DNA of 64,000 nucleotides from Opisthorchis felineus (Eukaryota > Platyhelminthes > Trematoda > Opisthorchiida > Opisthorchiidae), in the NCBI GenBank assembly GCA_004794785.1, contig SJOL01006480.1, positions 128,913 through 192,912 of the forward strand. The letters run 5' to 3'. Numbering within the stretch: the stretch's first letter is position 1; every line of letters begins with the position of its first letter. Below the pieces are notes generated by a model. That model was given only the letters and a program-made list of their open reading frames with translations. It did not search any database and had not been told where the DNA came from. The position numbers and the translations under genes are program-made. Shown in pieces: positions 12,901-25,981 of the stretch.

Positions 12901-14296
12901 AGCTAGCCTTCACCTCATAGGTGAGTCTTCAACTCACCTATGAAGATTCCTGGTAACCCGTGTCTTGATCCCGTTCTTGGTCGGTGTCATGCCAGCGACC
13001 ACGTCCCGGCCATATATGGTGTCGCCTGCTGACCTGTATGCCTGAAAAAACGATGATAGTATTTTTACTGGACAGCTGGGACGAACCTGTTCGTGCTCAT
13101 CATTTTCTTCGAGGCACCTTCAAACGTCACCAGGTTGGGGACTTTTACCTCACTTTCATAGGAAGGTGTGAGCGCCGTTCACTTGACTGCGCTAATGTCC
13201 TTTCTGCCCAATACATGCACAAAGGGTTCCATTTCGCACACTTGGCCGTACAATATGGCCAAATGTTGTAACCAACTGAGAGAAGAAAACAACCCTCCAG
13301 CTCTGATGTAATGTGCAGGCACGCTTTGAGCTCCCGGCACGTACTCGCCTACAACAACCTCTCATTTTACAATTCACTGTTATCATCATTATTATAGCTG
13401 CCTCGAGCACAGAGGAAAGTAGCCACTACAAAGGATCTTTTTCAAATTTAGGTGGGTTGTATCATCATCACCATCATTGACAGCTACACAGGAGAACACT
13501 GGCGCTACACTATCGTACAACCATGTCAGTTTATTTGAGTAAAGCTTCATACAGGTACGTATGTACATATATGAATTACTGGTATCCGAATCGGATTTAC
13601 CAGTCAACAGTGGTCAAAACCATCAGACGCCTGCGCATAGTAAGAAGTGATAGACCGTTTACGCGGAGCCAAGTGTGGTGCTGTAAGCAAACTGTTGGCG
13701 CCGATGTAAACCTACCACAAGTCATCAGCGGGTCCAAACGTGTTGATATATCAATGGACACCCACATCAGTTACTTGTTTATCATTGAGGTGCTAGTGTA
13801 ATCCGTCAGTTCCTAAGTTCCAGCTTACTACCGCAACTACTCTAGTATAACAACATGCAGATTTTACCGTGAACCGCTCGTTAACCCACCGTAAAGGTGA
13901 TAATGGCTGTATTCCGTTAACCTTGTGGTTACTGATGTTTCCATCCTTAGGATGACCATATCAGGTGGGTAGTAATTAGAAAATGGAACTGGGTATCTGG
14001 GTTCCAGAAGTTTACGTTTATCAGGTGGACCGGTGAGTATGCTGATGGCCCACAATGCCGATCATGCTAAGGCACGTGCGTCCGCATGTCCACATGGTCG
14101 ATGTTGCATTGAGAAGATTTAGCCCGTTCCGAATGGTTCGCTTGTTTTCCAGCATTCCAGCACGTTGCATCTCAAAGTTTCTCACACATGCTTGGATAGC
14201 TGTTCTCTATGTCAGGTCCTTCCGTGACCTAAAATGGAAGTTAAGGTTTCTCAAAATTACCTGAAAGCTGTCCCAATAGCGGGTTCTTGGGCGTCC

Positions 14297-14327
<31 letters not shown>

Positions 14328-17300
14328 CGGCAGCGGTCTTCAGCAAATTCGCACACACACGTACACTTTACCTTCACCACATCTGTCCCGGTCAGTATTG
14401 GGTTCAGCCGCTAATTAGAAGACTATTTACGACCGGGTCCGCTGCGTTTGCGCATTTTTTGTGCGCGCGCCGCGTACGATGAAAACCGTGGGACTTTTTC
14501 TATCCGAATTTCACCAGTTTTCTTGTTTCCGTTATCTCACTCGTTTCATGCACGCACGCGCGCACCCGCGCTCGTTTGTGTACCCAGGCACAAAGAGGAC
14601 AAATAGGTCTGTTTCTGACAGGTTCGAGTGGACATCCTGACCGACCTACTGTTATTCGTTCTGATAAATATGTCGGATGTTTTTCAGCTCTTTAAAATCC
14701 CAAATGATTTGTTTTTGAAGCTTTCAGGCTCTGTGTGTGCTGTTTTCCGTTGGTTCGTCTGCGTGGCTTTGTGTTGGACGACAAGTTGTCACAGATACCT
14801 TACGACATCAGATTTAGCGATGACTGTCGTTTTTGAACCAGGGTGTAGACATTTCACCTCCGGCTCACTGAGTCAAATTGTTTACCACGTTCTTAGGACA
14901 AACTCCTGTGAAGGCTTTTCTCTCGGTGTGGTAAGTAAGCGGTGATGCGTTGCACCTAGTGTCCTTCTGTCTCTGTCAGTCACCGTGCCCTTGACATCAT
15001 ACGTTTTTGAAGTATACCGGCGAGGGGTAGGGATTCGCGATCAGCGTCCGTAAATACGAAAGTCTTCACAGTGCAAACTGGTTATCAGCCAACTTGGGTT
15101 ATTTTGTACATGGTTGACATATGAGCCCAGTGCTTTAGGGCATGATTTTCAGGGCAACACAGTGGGGATTGTCGATGACCCAGTACTCAGTTTGGCACGT
15201 GCCTCTGCTCATTCGTTTAAAGTTGAACACTGTGACTCAGTATTCCGAGTGACAAACATCAAGCGCAAAGGTATCTTTAGGTTGAAATATACATTCCTCT
15301 CCCAGTACGATCAATTTCTTATGTTGCGTGGCTAGAAAAGTGAAAAAATTGCACTGAAATTCGGCAAAACCTCTTTAGTATATTAGGGATACTCCAGAAA
15401 CCACAGCAGCATAAAAAGCCCATTGTATTCAATAGGGTATCTCCCCGGGGGGACGTCACACGTAACTGTTGTCCTTTGCTTTATGTTGAAAAACTGAACA
15501 CGGAACCGGATATCTGATGAACCAAAATGTTCCAACTTGAAATACCCAGTCCAGTACATTTCAGTACGCTACACCCGAATAGAGTAATTTGCTCTTAGTT
15601 ATGAGGTCACTTGTTTGAACGTGCGAAATGCTGTTGGTGCGGATAGAGGATCCACCTACGTAAGACCCAGGAGTGGCCCAACGATATCTTGGACAGTCTG
15701 GCCTGTTGTGCTGGGCACTCTTCCACCATGCAACTGTTTTAAGTCAACCGCCTGTCGTTCCGGTGGGAAAAGAACCTCGTTTTGTTTTCCTCAAGCAACT
15801 TCGGATGGCGAGGCTGAGAAACTGCCATTGTTGACTATTCAGAACCGCTGCTACGCTGCGATTCTTTCAATCCGTACTTAGCAACTTTGTGTGAGTATAG
15901 TTTCTCCTCGAGCGCGATTGCTGCGAGTAAAATGTTCTTTTCGGGAGGGTTCAACACTATGCCATCATCGAGAACGCTCTCGTAGACTTTCCAAGTTTTT
16001 GGTTTTTCTTAAATGGCGTCTTTGGATAGGAGTTTGTTGTATTCGTCAATTAAAAGCGTCATCTTCATGCATCTGTGTTGAATTATCGTCCAGGTGACTA
16101 CATCTATACAGTAGATAAGCTGCAGTTTAGCTTTCCTTGTGCCACCTCTCTTCCCACCGAAAGTACCTCGTAGTTCTTCAGCACAGTTTTCAACTTTCTA
16201 GCTTACTTATCCTTCCATTCGCTATTCACACTCCTTGTTTGAGAGTCCTGAATTGCTCTAGTGGTCAGTTGTTCACGAACGATTCACCTGTCAACTCCGC
16301 ACTGTATGCGGTCTGAACCGGTTGTCGCTCATTAGGGCCGCGGCTGACGGATCTCACTGGCTGACGCAGTTCATCACCTCCTGGTATTTTTTTTCCAGGA
16401 TAGTTCCCTTTTTTCAATGTGTCCATCCAGTGCTGATTAATTCCTTTCATTGTTAGAATTGTGCCCCACTGTGGTTTGCAAACATTCAAAGGGCAGATTT
16501 ACTAATAAGTCCCCCCTATCTACACCTGTCAATGACGTTTGGAGTGGTGTGTTTGGTTGTTCGCTTTGTAGCCTGTCAGTCTGACTGGCCGAAATGAAGC
16601 TTACATTGTTTATGTGTGCTTATGTGTTCCGGGGGTCGGGGTGGACATAGCGTCTCACCCCCCTCCTCAAATCGTGTTTTTTCTATCTTAAGTAAGTAAG
16701 TACATTTCAAGTTGTTTCCTCGGTTTCATATGTGTTTGCAAACAGTTAGCGGTGTGGGAGACCCGTAGCATAGTATGTAGGATTCATGCAAATGTAGCAT
16801 TTCGTTTGTATGCTTCTCAATGAATTGTTTCACGAGAAATTCATCCAAGAAGAGACCCGTTGAAGCAAAAGCAATTCTGGCGGGTGGCTCTTCTTCAGGA
16901 AACGATCCCCCAGAACCGAAGGGGAGAGATTTTCTGTTCCGCGTAAAAAAACATCCTCATGAAAATATTATATGCAATTCAATCGTATGTACTAGTCAAA
17001 TTTCGCGACAAATGGCTGATGTCGTAGCCATTTTGACGGACTCTTCTGGACCGTAATTGAATTGGTTTGACCAGTGATCTAGCATGCGGTGCGCGAACAT
17101 CCTTAATTGGGACGTAACGGTTGTATGACTGCTAGGTATTTAGCGGGATCCATGTAATTACTGCACTCGTCAACTGTAACCTAATAATTTGTTCTGTAGT
17201 TCTTGCCTGGGTTTTTGCTGGGATGACCTAGGTGTGGGAAGCCACCATCAGTATACGGGTTCATTCCGTCACGCCCAAGTTATAACAACAAAATATCCGA

Positions 17301-18660
17301 CGCTACCGCTCCAGACGACGCAAACCATTCCGCCATACACTTACAAAAACTGTTTGAACCTCCTAGATACGACTAAAATCCCATTTGCCTGATATTTTAT
17401 ATTACTGGTTACCTCCAACAGGACACCTTTGTCCACTGTTTCCCGAACAGTGTTTCGCTGAGGAGTATCGAACTCCCAGCCGGATACCTGGCCAGAGTAC
17501 CTGATAGGTTTGCCTTGATAAAGGAGTATTTTTCCATTTCTGCATCAATCATTGTCGAAATTCCAGTACTTAGTTAGTTTATGAACCCTATCTAGCTATA
17601 GATATCGATCATGTGGTGATGTTTCGTTTGACCTAACTGGCTGCCAAAACACATTGCTGTGTCTGGTGTCCATGAGTTACCAAGTAAGGTTAGTTTGCAC
17701 CTCAAAGCGCAGTATAGACATGTACATTTCACAGACTCTGCGGATCACTCTTGAGAGGAGCAGCTGTCCCCTTAGTTGGCACTTCAAGCTGTCTATACAA
17801 AATGAACCTGAAGTTACATATTGACCTGACCTGACAGGATAGGGGTCACGTGTTGCACGATTCTAAGCAGATGCAAGAATTTTCGGGGAGTGTCAATGGC
17901 GTGGAAACTTACCAGTGACTCCCACAAAGGAAGTCCTTGGTACGTCTATATTGAAGTATAGAATACTTGGGTCACACCATCGTCCTCATAATGGACACAA
18001 ACGTGTCAGTGGTAGTTGGTGGTGCTTAATTGTCGTGCAGGCTAATAATAGTCAGTTGAGGTGGGAGAATGAACAAAGCCTAAAATTGTCAGCATTAACG
18101 GAGTTTCGTTTAGTCGCTTTATTGTATGCAGCAAACAAGATACCTATGAAGCAACAACCGATGTGATCTGAGGCTGCTTTCTCCGGCGTAACTGATGCTT
18201 TCGTACACGACGGTTAGGCTCCTCAACAGAAGATGTTGACCAGACACTTTACTACAAAACAACAGCGTTAGTTTGAAGTTGTCTCTATCCCATAAAACCA
18301 GCTCTTACACGTCTTCCCCTCAACCAGAGACTTCAGGGGTCGCAGTCTTAGGGGATTTTACTTCCAGAGTCCTCTCAGGTTTTATCTATCAATTGCATGA
18401 TAAATCCTAGGATCAGCGCACCGGTTGTTCTCACCAAAATTTCTTCATCCCAGTCCTGATGTCCAACTGTGTCGAAATCCACCACTTCATTTTCCTCCAA
18501 CTGTTTTTGTATGAGACTGGGTTTTTGATATAATTAACTGCTTAAACGGAATCATACAATCGATTTAAAACCGTAAACCACATGAAGTTGGTAGCAGTAA
18601 AAATTCAGCTACAAATATCAAAGCTGTCCCATTGACAGGCACTATTATCAGATTACTTTT
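9910..18660. other. long non-coding stretch, no gene recognised
   Basis: About 8.7 kb without a recognisable exon, RNA gene or repeat family. It holds a (TA)n tract at 14300-14328 and a small hairpin at 12915-12943 (11-bp arms, 7-nt loop). Open frames of up to about 105 codons (for example 14628-14945) have no domain or codon signature that could be supported. It may be part of an intron if the E-protein gene starts further upstream. Confidence 0.45.
14300..14328. repeat. (TA)n microsatellite
   Basis: An uninterrupted run of about 14 TA units between CCTGA and CGGCAG. Confidence 0.95.
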
Positions 18661-18664
18661 ACCA

Positions 18665-18776
18665 ACCCTGTCTAGGCTTGGGCAACCTGGCGGTATCCCA
18701 GCCCTCGTGCTTCTTTCGGGTGGCATGGCAGCTGGGCACCGAACGAGTGTTACAGCTGAACGATTATCGATTATTT
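18665..18776 (+). repeat. tRNA-headed SINE (family 1), 5'-truncated copy
   Basis: Only the body is present: TGTCTAGGCTTGGGCAACCT, a TCCCAGCCCTCGTGCTTC block, GGGTGGCATGGCAGCTGGGC and TTACAGCTGAACGATTATCG. The tRNA head is missing. A second, headed copy starts only about 80 bp downstream in the same orientation. Confidence 0.8.
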
Positions 18777-18858
18777 ACTTTTACCAAATAGAATCAAGTG
18801 GAACCTGATTCAGTTCCCTAAGGGAAATTATGTGTCTCTTCCTCTGTTGTGGGGAATT

Positions 18859-19026
18859 GGGGCGAGATGGCCCAAGTAGTTAGAGCGCGGATCTACTGAC
18901 CGGAAGGTCCGTGGTTCGAACCCGACCTCTGCCCTTGGACTCCCCCTGTCTAGGCTTGGGCAACCTGGCAGTATCCCAGTCCTCGTGCAGCTAGGGACCG
19001 AAAGAGTGCTACAGCTGAACGATTTT
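18859..19026 (+). repeat. tRNA-headed SINE (family 1), headed copy
   Basis: Head GGGGCGAGATGGCCCAAGTA with B-box GGTTCGAACCC, body TGTCTAGGCTTGGGCAACCT, and end TACAGCTGAACGATT. Compared with 5271-5471 about 20 nt of the body (the CTTCCTTCGGGTGGCATGG part) are deleted. Oriented in tandem with the truncated copy at 18665. Confidence 0.8.
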
Positions 19027-19294
19027 TGTGTGTGGGGAATTATCATTTACTCATGTTCGATCATTCAGATTTGTCCAAAAAATATTGAACTCCTGACGTA
19101 TATGTTTCCTCTGATCATCACGTCGACTTTTTTCAATGCTCATGGTTTTAGTTTACAAGAGACTGCTGTACCCCATACTGAACCTTCACATCAACACCCT
19201 CAGCGTGAAAACCGTTGTCTAACTGCCACACAACCACTTTAATGTCTACTGAATAGAAAAACATAAAGGGAGAAAGTAAATAGGCTTCATGCTT

Positions 19295-19520
19295 GCCTAT
19301 CGCAAAAACCCGAGTTGCCTACACTTTCAAACAGCTCCTTGGACAATCTGGATAGGAACTGGCTGACTACATGGGCGTCGTGACGTCGGTTAGTTACCAT
19401 ATCTTGTAGCGTCTCTAACCAAGAGCAGGTCGAAACAGGACTTAACGGAAGGTATGTGGTGTCTGACGCCCGTTGACTTGGGCTTTCATGTCCTATGGGT
19501 TGTAACCAATTAGTACTAAG
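19295..19520 (-). pseudogene. non-LTR retrotransposon 3'-end fragment
   Basis: Reverse-strand frame reads CSWLETLQDMVTNRR and SQFLSRLSKELF, the most C-terminal block (WLETLQDMA-NR...CQFLSRLS) of the element tail also seen at 31.2 kb. The upstream part of the frame has decayed. No RT or endonuclease sequence is attached. Confidence 0.6.
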
Positions 19521-19559
19521 CACTAGAATGGACATTATGCTCAATGCCAATTCTTGGGT

Positions 19560-22390
19560 TTGACATGTGCTTTACGTTCATGCACTCATGCAGCTCTCGT
19601 TGACCGGCAAAAACAGTCTGTGATGTCGTCGTCTGACTACTGTTTACCGTTTGTCCTGGCAACTACACTTGCCCCACAGAGTTGCCAAACCACATTTCCG
19701 GTTACTTGAATGAGGCACTGAACAATCCGCATGACAAAGTGACCTGCATCTTTTAGATGTTATTAGGAAGACGGTTGCAACACAAAAGACCCACAAATTA
19801 GCAGAGCGATAAAAATGTAGTGTCTCGCTCAATTTCTTCCATCGAATTGATCAGGTTGACAAATTTCGTTGAACGACAGAGAAGTGACACGGTGGTGAGT
19901 TAGTGTGGAGCATGGTGGGCAGTCACCAACCACTTCGTGATACAAAAAGGGTTAGGAACATCAGAAGATAGGGCTCAGGAATACTCGCAGTTCCATTGTT
20001 GATCAGTAATTCTGTTTCAATTCGGAACCTATTTAATTCTCATTTTCTGATCGCTCTCATCAGTAGCTCTAATAGCACCACTGTAAAACAAGTGTGAAAC
20101 TAGACGGTCCTGCTAACCTCCCGAATGGAATCACCTCTGCCCAAGAGATTCTATTGAGGGCACGGAACCCCTCCAATCGAAATTCTTCTGGTCGCAATCG
20201 ACCCCTCAGAATTGAAGTGGAGAAATTTTCTGATTTACTCCCAAGGGTGAAACATTACAACAGAAACGCCGTCTCGAATAGTTTGTCATGAACCCGCCTG
20301 ATACACGAAGCCGCCGCTTAAGTAAACTCTTTTCAACTTGACGCGGCTCAACCTTGCATCTACACACAGCTAAATCATTGAGTGAAGGTAGTACAGCTGA
20401 AGGACAAGATGAAGCAGTGTGCGGTAGTTCATTTTTTATCGCGTTCCCGATGTTCATCATTGTTTTCGCCATTGTATGAAAATACGCCTCGGCCTACTGG
20501 TTCCCAGGAGAAGATGAGAAGAACTTAGTTGATGGAGGCCGGCATCCGTCGCACAGATTCGCGGCGTTCCGCTAGTGTGTGTCAACGACAACTAGGCGAG
20601 AGTTTTGGACGTCCGAATAACGTAATTCAGTGTAAGCGGAAAATATCTGCAAATGAGCCGTCGAAAAACACTCGGATCCGAGTGGAATTTCTTGACCTCA
20701 ATGCGGAAAGCGAATGATACGGTTCTTGTTGATCAGTTTCCTATCGGGAAATACCCCCGTAAAGAAATCATTTGTGTTGCCTCTGAGGAGTGGTGAACTG
20801 TGTTTGCACCGTACGGGAATGTTGCTTTTCGCGCTGCACTCGAAGTATGGTTGGGAATGGGTGTTCATGGAGATGCTGTCTACTTATTCTTGGTGAGTGT
20901 CCCTGTGAAACACTTTCGACTTCTAATAGCTAACTGTCCTCTGTCTCTGGTGGCAACGGTATTTCTATGGTCATTCAAGAGTGAACGCTAAAATTCAGGT
21001 TTAATTTATCGGGAGTTCGCTAAGCCCCTCAGTGCCATCCGAATATGGTTGGATCGTTGTCTTGATCAATCCAACAACCCCTAGAACGTGAACTTAAGGT
21101 TGTTAGAGCTTTGTCGGATGGCTTTCTTCCAAAGGTTGTCCTCGTCCAACCCCAGCAGAACTTACATTCATGTGCACCACGTGCGTCAAATTCCGCAATC
21201 GAATTTCGGGTCTTCGATCTCGGCTTCTTAGGACGAATGATAGATATTTTTTCAACACTAATGGGCTGTCCTTGCCTCCAATTTCTGTTGTCTCTCAAGG
21301 CATCAGACTCAAGTAATTTTTTGTGTGAGCACGCAAAACGACTAGGCGAAGTAATGGCGCGGTTTTTTTGCGATCCTGCGATTCTGAGACCGTCGACCAG
21401 GGAGTCGCGTGTCCGACCGCCCCATTGCGAGGTCCGACCACATCTCTTTCAACTAGTCGAACCACCGAGCTCTTCATCTCAATTAGTAGGAGGCGGTTGA
21501 ACAACAGACTGTAGTATCCCTTCAAGAAAGGTCACCACGGAATGCTTAACCTCTCTCTTAGGGAAACTTCTCTAGAGGCTTTTCCATTGAGAAAATTACA
21601 CCAACGTTGTACAAAGTCATAATCGTATTGAAGAGGATGATCATTATATGTAAGAGGAAAATGGTTACGGACTACCTTTTGGTCTGGATGTTGTTCGGAC
21701 TCAAACTGGATAAATTTCCCATAATTGTGCTTTAAGACCATAGTAAATTGAATGTCGTCGCCCGTCATCTATAAAACTGCGAAACGGCCAATCACTCCCT
21801 GTTGGAACTGTCACCGAACAATGAAACATTGAAGTTGTTTTCGGACTCTAGCATTCGTCAGATACTGACTTTCCCTAAAAGGTGTAATTTCCTAGTGAGG
21901 ATTCGCTGATGAACTGGCTCAGGCAGTACGAGGCTCAGGAATCACCTAACGGGGACATACTTTTCTAAAAATTGCGACAAATGATAGTCCTGTATACAAA
22001 TCAATCTTTAACTAGGTTGAACGATGAATCACTTACAGTTATGACCTAGTCAGTACCGCTCACATTCACACCTCATGCAAACCACACTCCCGCTATCAGC
22101 TGATCAAATCCTGTGACCGGTAAACTTGTACACTGTCGGCCGTAACATTATGGAATGTTTATCTTTCGCTTGCAAATTTTCATGAAATGTCGTTCACATC
22201 AGTCCACTTGAACAATATTTGTGTCCCAGCTGGGAGTATTAGATCAGGTACAGTGAAACCTCTCCACTGTGACTGCCATCCTTCGGTCCCCCTATGATTT
22301 CCAACCGTTCAGTTCGGATTAACAAGGACGGATTTGTTCCAATGTCGCTAGCTATGCTATTCCTCTCTAGAACTAACATGTGAACACAAT
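19560..22390. other. non-coding stretch, no gene recognised
   Basis: No exon or repeat family recognised. The open frame at 21111-21500 overlaps a longer antisense frame and neither shows a domain. Confidence 0.45.
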
Positions 22391-22393
22391 TAG

Positions 22394-22505
22394 CGAAATA
22401 CACTCATTTGCATACCAATTTGGTTTTCACAGTAGACCCAACTGAATCTCTCGTTTATGATGTTCTTCGAAGAGTTTTCAGCAGCCTTGTGAGTAGTGCG
22501 TTACA
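22394..22505 (+). repeat. MITE-like palindromic repeat, internally deleted copy
   Basis: Begins GCGAAATACACTCATTTGCA, continues ACCAATTTGGTTTTCACAGT and CTGAATCTCTCGTTTATGAT, then jumps directly to the reverse of the other module (GAAGAGTTTTCAGCAGCCTT, GTGAGTAGTGCG). It is therefore a short derivative joining the two ends of the family. Confidence 0.65.
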
Positions 22506-23039
22506 TCTGTGCAATATGAACGCAAGTTTTGTTAAAATTCACACCCTCTAGCTCGTTCAATCCCGTGCGGCGATCATTTATGACTTAGCCCGTCAGTGAT
22601 CGCCGTATAAATGTTCTACTATATTAGGCTCCATCGGATGATTGTACTCCATTACCAGTCATGATCAAGGCTGTGCATCACGGGGAAGAAACTTGTGTCG
22701 ATGAAACTCGGTTTGGTCGACTTATTTTCAGGTTCGCTAACTAGAGTCATCGTGTTCGAATTGGATGAATGTTGTAGGTCCGATGTGCTCACTTTGCCCA
22801 GCCACCGACCTGCTCTCACCCAGCCAAGCTTCTGCGAAATTGTGGCGTTTTTTGCACTACGCGATATGGTAAACTTGTGAAAATTATTTAGAAGTCCCGT
22901 GAAGAACACGATGTTGCTCTGCTTTTTTCTATCACTTTCATCATATTTTTGAACAACTGATTTTGTATCGATGTCAATCCAATAGAGAAGAAGAAAAGGA
23001 GAACTAGCATTAATTGTTGGTCTCTTCCCCGGTGTTCTA

Positions 23040-23451
23040 GTTTTCGAGCATAAAATGATTAACTAGACGCCACCTATAGCAAATGGCGATTTGGTCTATC
23101 CGCACTGGAGATTGGCTTGCATGTGGGGAGGCATCATGTGGCCAAGTAGCTTCGGTTGTTTCGGAAGTTATTGCTGCACAGAAACAGTCTGTGGTCAGCA
23201 GATAACTACAACAGGGGTTCACCGTTGTCTGTGTGCCTTGATTCCAGTCCTAGATGACCATCCCATTGAACCTCAGTAGAGCTAAGCCTACTTACTTGCG
23301 CATTAATATCTCCCGCAAACACAACATCTGAGGTCTCAGCTGGCCGCAACAGGGAGCTCAAAGTGCCGTAAAACCTGTCTCTGAGTGTGTCAGAGCTACA
23401 GTCTGTTTTGGGGGTAAGCGGATACAATAAACGGGCAGCGATCATCGGCAC
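23040..23451 (-). pseudogene. non-LTR retrotransposon endonuclease (EEP/APE-like) fragment
   Basis: Reverse-strand frame at 23206-23451 contains VVFAGDINAQVSRL and TDNGEPLL, matching the GD-NAQ...DNG region of the AP-like endonuclease of RTE/CR1-type retrotransposons. After a frameshift the adjacent frame gives ADHRLFLCSNNFRNNRSYLA, where family members carry the catalytic SDH; here Ser is Ala. Another shift gives RIDQIAICYRWR, the usual end of the domain. The enzyme nicks target DNA to prime reverse transcription. Frameshifts, a stop and the altered SDH motif make this copy non-functional. No RT is attached on its 3' side. Confidence 0.7.
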
Positions 23452-23469
23452 GTTTACGGATCATAGTCC

Positions 23470-25569
23470 AAGAAAGGAACTTGGGTTCTTCTTCATTGCT
23501 TATGGGATCGGATGCTAGATTATGCCGCTAGTGTGAGTCATGATCTGACAGAGCTCCTCCCATTCTTTGAGATCAACCAATTACATAATTCTCTTGTGCG
23601 TGATGCAGCCTATTAACTGTGACCTGGATCGCTTAGTACAGTTCCTGCGTCTGGTCTGTTTACTGAGAGTAATATTTTTCCATCTTACTTGGATCGTGCT
23701 GAGATATACTGGTCTAGCCTTCCATAGGTTGATCATACAAAAAACGTGTGACGCGTTGTTAGACACCACATCGCGTCGCGATTAATTATTTGGATGACAA
23801 GCTGGATGTACTTCGTACCCGCAGGATTACCGCTAGGATAAACCCTTCACATTCCTATAGTCCTCAACGGCTTATTTAAATCCCCCTTCTTCTATGGAAC
23901 AGCAGCCTTCTGCCATGATTACCCCTCCAAATAATTGTCATATTTTGTCATATTTTAAACTAAACATTATGTTTCTTAGTTTCGTTGTCGCAAATGTGTG
24001 AGGATTTACGTTTTGGATGCGTGTACTGGGTGACCTAGTCGCATCCCGCCGGCTGACTGGCTTTTTTCTATTCGTTTTACTTTAGTATCGTTTTAAACAG
24101 TAACAGCTGTGATGGTGGTGGCAACCAGGATTTGAGTGATCTGTTTGCGTGTGGGGAGGGGGAGCGGTTGCTCTCTACAACCAAACTGTACTGACAGTAG
24201 TAGGGTACGCGGTACACTTGAATGAGGAGTATTCACTAACCTATTTTCTTGTATATGCTTGTGTGCACTGCCTGAGGCGCAGGCGCACGCACACACAGAT
24301 TAATGACTTACACATCTGTGCGCTGACATTTTTCATCTTATGTTTTCCTGGTCCCGTTTCCGACCATCCAGTCTCTTCAATGGTTGTGGATAATATTTCA
24401 CAAAAATTCGCCTAATTTGCGACCCGTCCGTCTATCGCTCTTCGTGCTGCCTCGTTTATCAGTGTATCTATTTTGTATCTGTGTGTGCGCATCCCCTTCA
24501 GACGTTATCCACAACCTGTTTTGCCGATGTTTCCCCAGGGTGATTCTGTCAGCTCACTGCGGTTTGGGGTGGTTCTTTGTCGTGATTTTGCCGTGTGATT
24601 TTTAGTCCCGTGATGTACATTGTGTAATTCATCATCATTCACCAATCTTCCGTTGTCTTTGAGTGTTTTTCAGATGAGAGGTTTTTTTACCTTAGATGGC
24701 GCTGTTCCCATTCTCCACTTGAAGTTCCCCCCATTCGAACCACCTTGATAGTCCATAGCTGTTTTGCTCCTCAGCACACGGGTGTTTTTGTTTAATCTTG
24801 TTAAAGCTGATGAAGCTGACTATGCTGCTGTACAATTTCGTGCTATCATCCGTACACGTCTTCCAACGACTGGACATCACGATGAACAGAGCTTTTTGTC
24901 TTCACAAGGAAAGGGAGGGTGGCACTAAACTGCTGTTGGCGGGGATGTTTTTGTGGCTTCCCTTTGGAGATTACTCTCCACCTTGGCTGCTCCCATCCCG
25001 GGGACGTGAATCGTGGAAGTTTTCAACGTTCCTCGTGTGCCTGATATCTCTTCGATCATCCTTGACAGTGGTTTTATTAATCTCCGGTTCATTTGATAGT
25101 GCTCAGCATTCCTCTTGAGAAAGTACACTATCCTCTTTCTAACCACTTATGCGTGTTTGTGAGCAGAGCCTCATCAGGGACGCCCTTGCCTCTTTTTTGT
25201 CCGTATTTAACGGAAAAGCTGACTTCCGGAGTACGCTTGCGCGTTTGCTATCCGATCGCAGCCTAGTTCATCTCAGGACGATATCCCGGTTAGCGAGTAT
25301 GTAAATTTTAAGAAGGGAGGCAGAGTCATCACTGTTTCAAGGCAACTTGTTCAATGGAATTACTGTATCCATCAGACTCCTAGTAACACTGGACTGTTTT
25401 ATTAAAAGACCCCGGCCTGAAAGCCACGAATTTATGTGATTCTTACAAGAAATGTTCCAGCTCTACGGTTTTTCCGGTCTTCTGTAATGTTTCACTTTCC
25501 TAATTGCACACAGATTTCTGGTGAATAGCCGCGGTGGTATATCTAATCCTTCTGCTACTTTCGATTCAG
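23470..25569. other. non-coding stretch preceding the first confident exon
   Basis: Probably intron of the E-protein gene. No AD1-like (LLDFS) exon was found. Pyrimidine-rich segments and short ORFs only. Confidence 0.45.
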
Positions 25570-25981
25570 CTTTACGATTCCGTAGTCAGTGCAGGGGAGT
25601 CTGGCGGTGGTCCAAACGGCAAGGAAGCTTCTAACCTGTTGAGACCTGCATCACAAACCACACCACCACCACGTGCTTTTTTACCTACTCTGGCGCATGG
25701 GATGCGCGACGTACTGAGCGAACAAGTGAACGGCGTTGAAGACTTGCTACGAGACCATGTGCCCCCATTGTATCCGGTTCTACGAGCCGGCAGCGCATCC
25801 CCCGGCCCCACTTCATCTCTGGGTGATGATGCAGTAATCGGAAATGGCGGCAATTCTTGTAAGGCGGACGATGAAGATGTTACCAGGTCTAGACTAAAAA
25901 GCAACCTGAGGTTTCCTTCTTCGACTACTGACACTATGACTGGATTGCCTCGGGGTGTATTCGATCCTTATTACGGCCTCG
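25570..25981 (+). CDS. da: E-protein exon with AD2/Rep-like helix
   Basis: Acceptor TTTCGATTCAG ends at 25569; donor GTAAGT starts at 25982. Enters in phase 0 and leaves one nucleotide over. Begins [14 protein letters not shown]. Residues 45-64 of the partial protein, [20 protein letters not shown], resemble the conserved E-protein helix (family pattern RLERLDDAIHVLRNHA) in the AD2/Rep region. The exon ends GVFDPYYGL. An ATG at 25534 lies in the intron-side pyrimidine tract and is not the likely start. Assignment to this gene rests on phase agreement, composition and the helix, as the next exon is 8.8 kb away. Confidence 0.7.

Noticed and set aside
14628..14945. 105-codon hydrophobic open frame
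   Set aside because: No signal-peptide or transmembrane family resemblance, no splice or codon support, and it ends without context.
21029..21525. Overlapping sense and antisense frames of 76-129 codons
   Set aside because: Both strands are open over the same bases without a motif, which is typical of chance in GC-balanced DNA.
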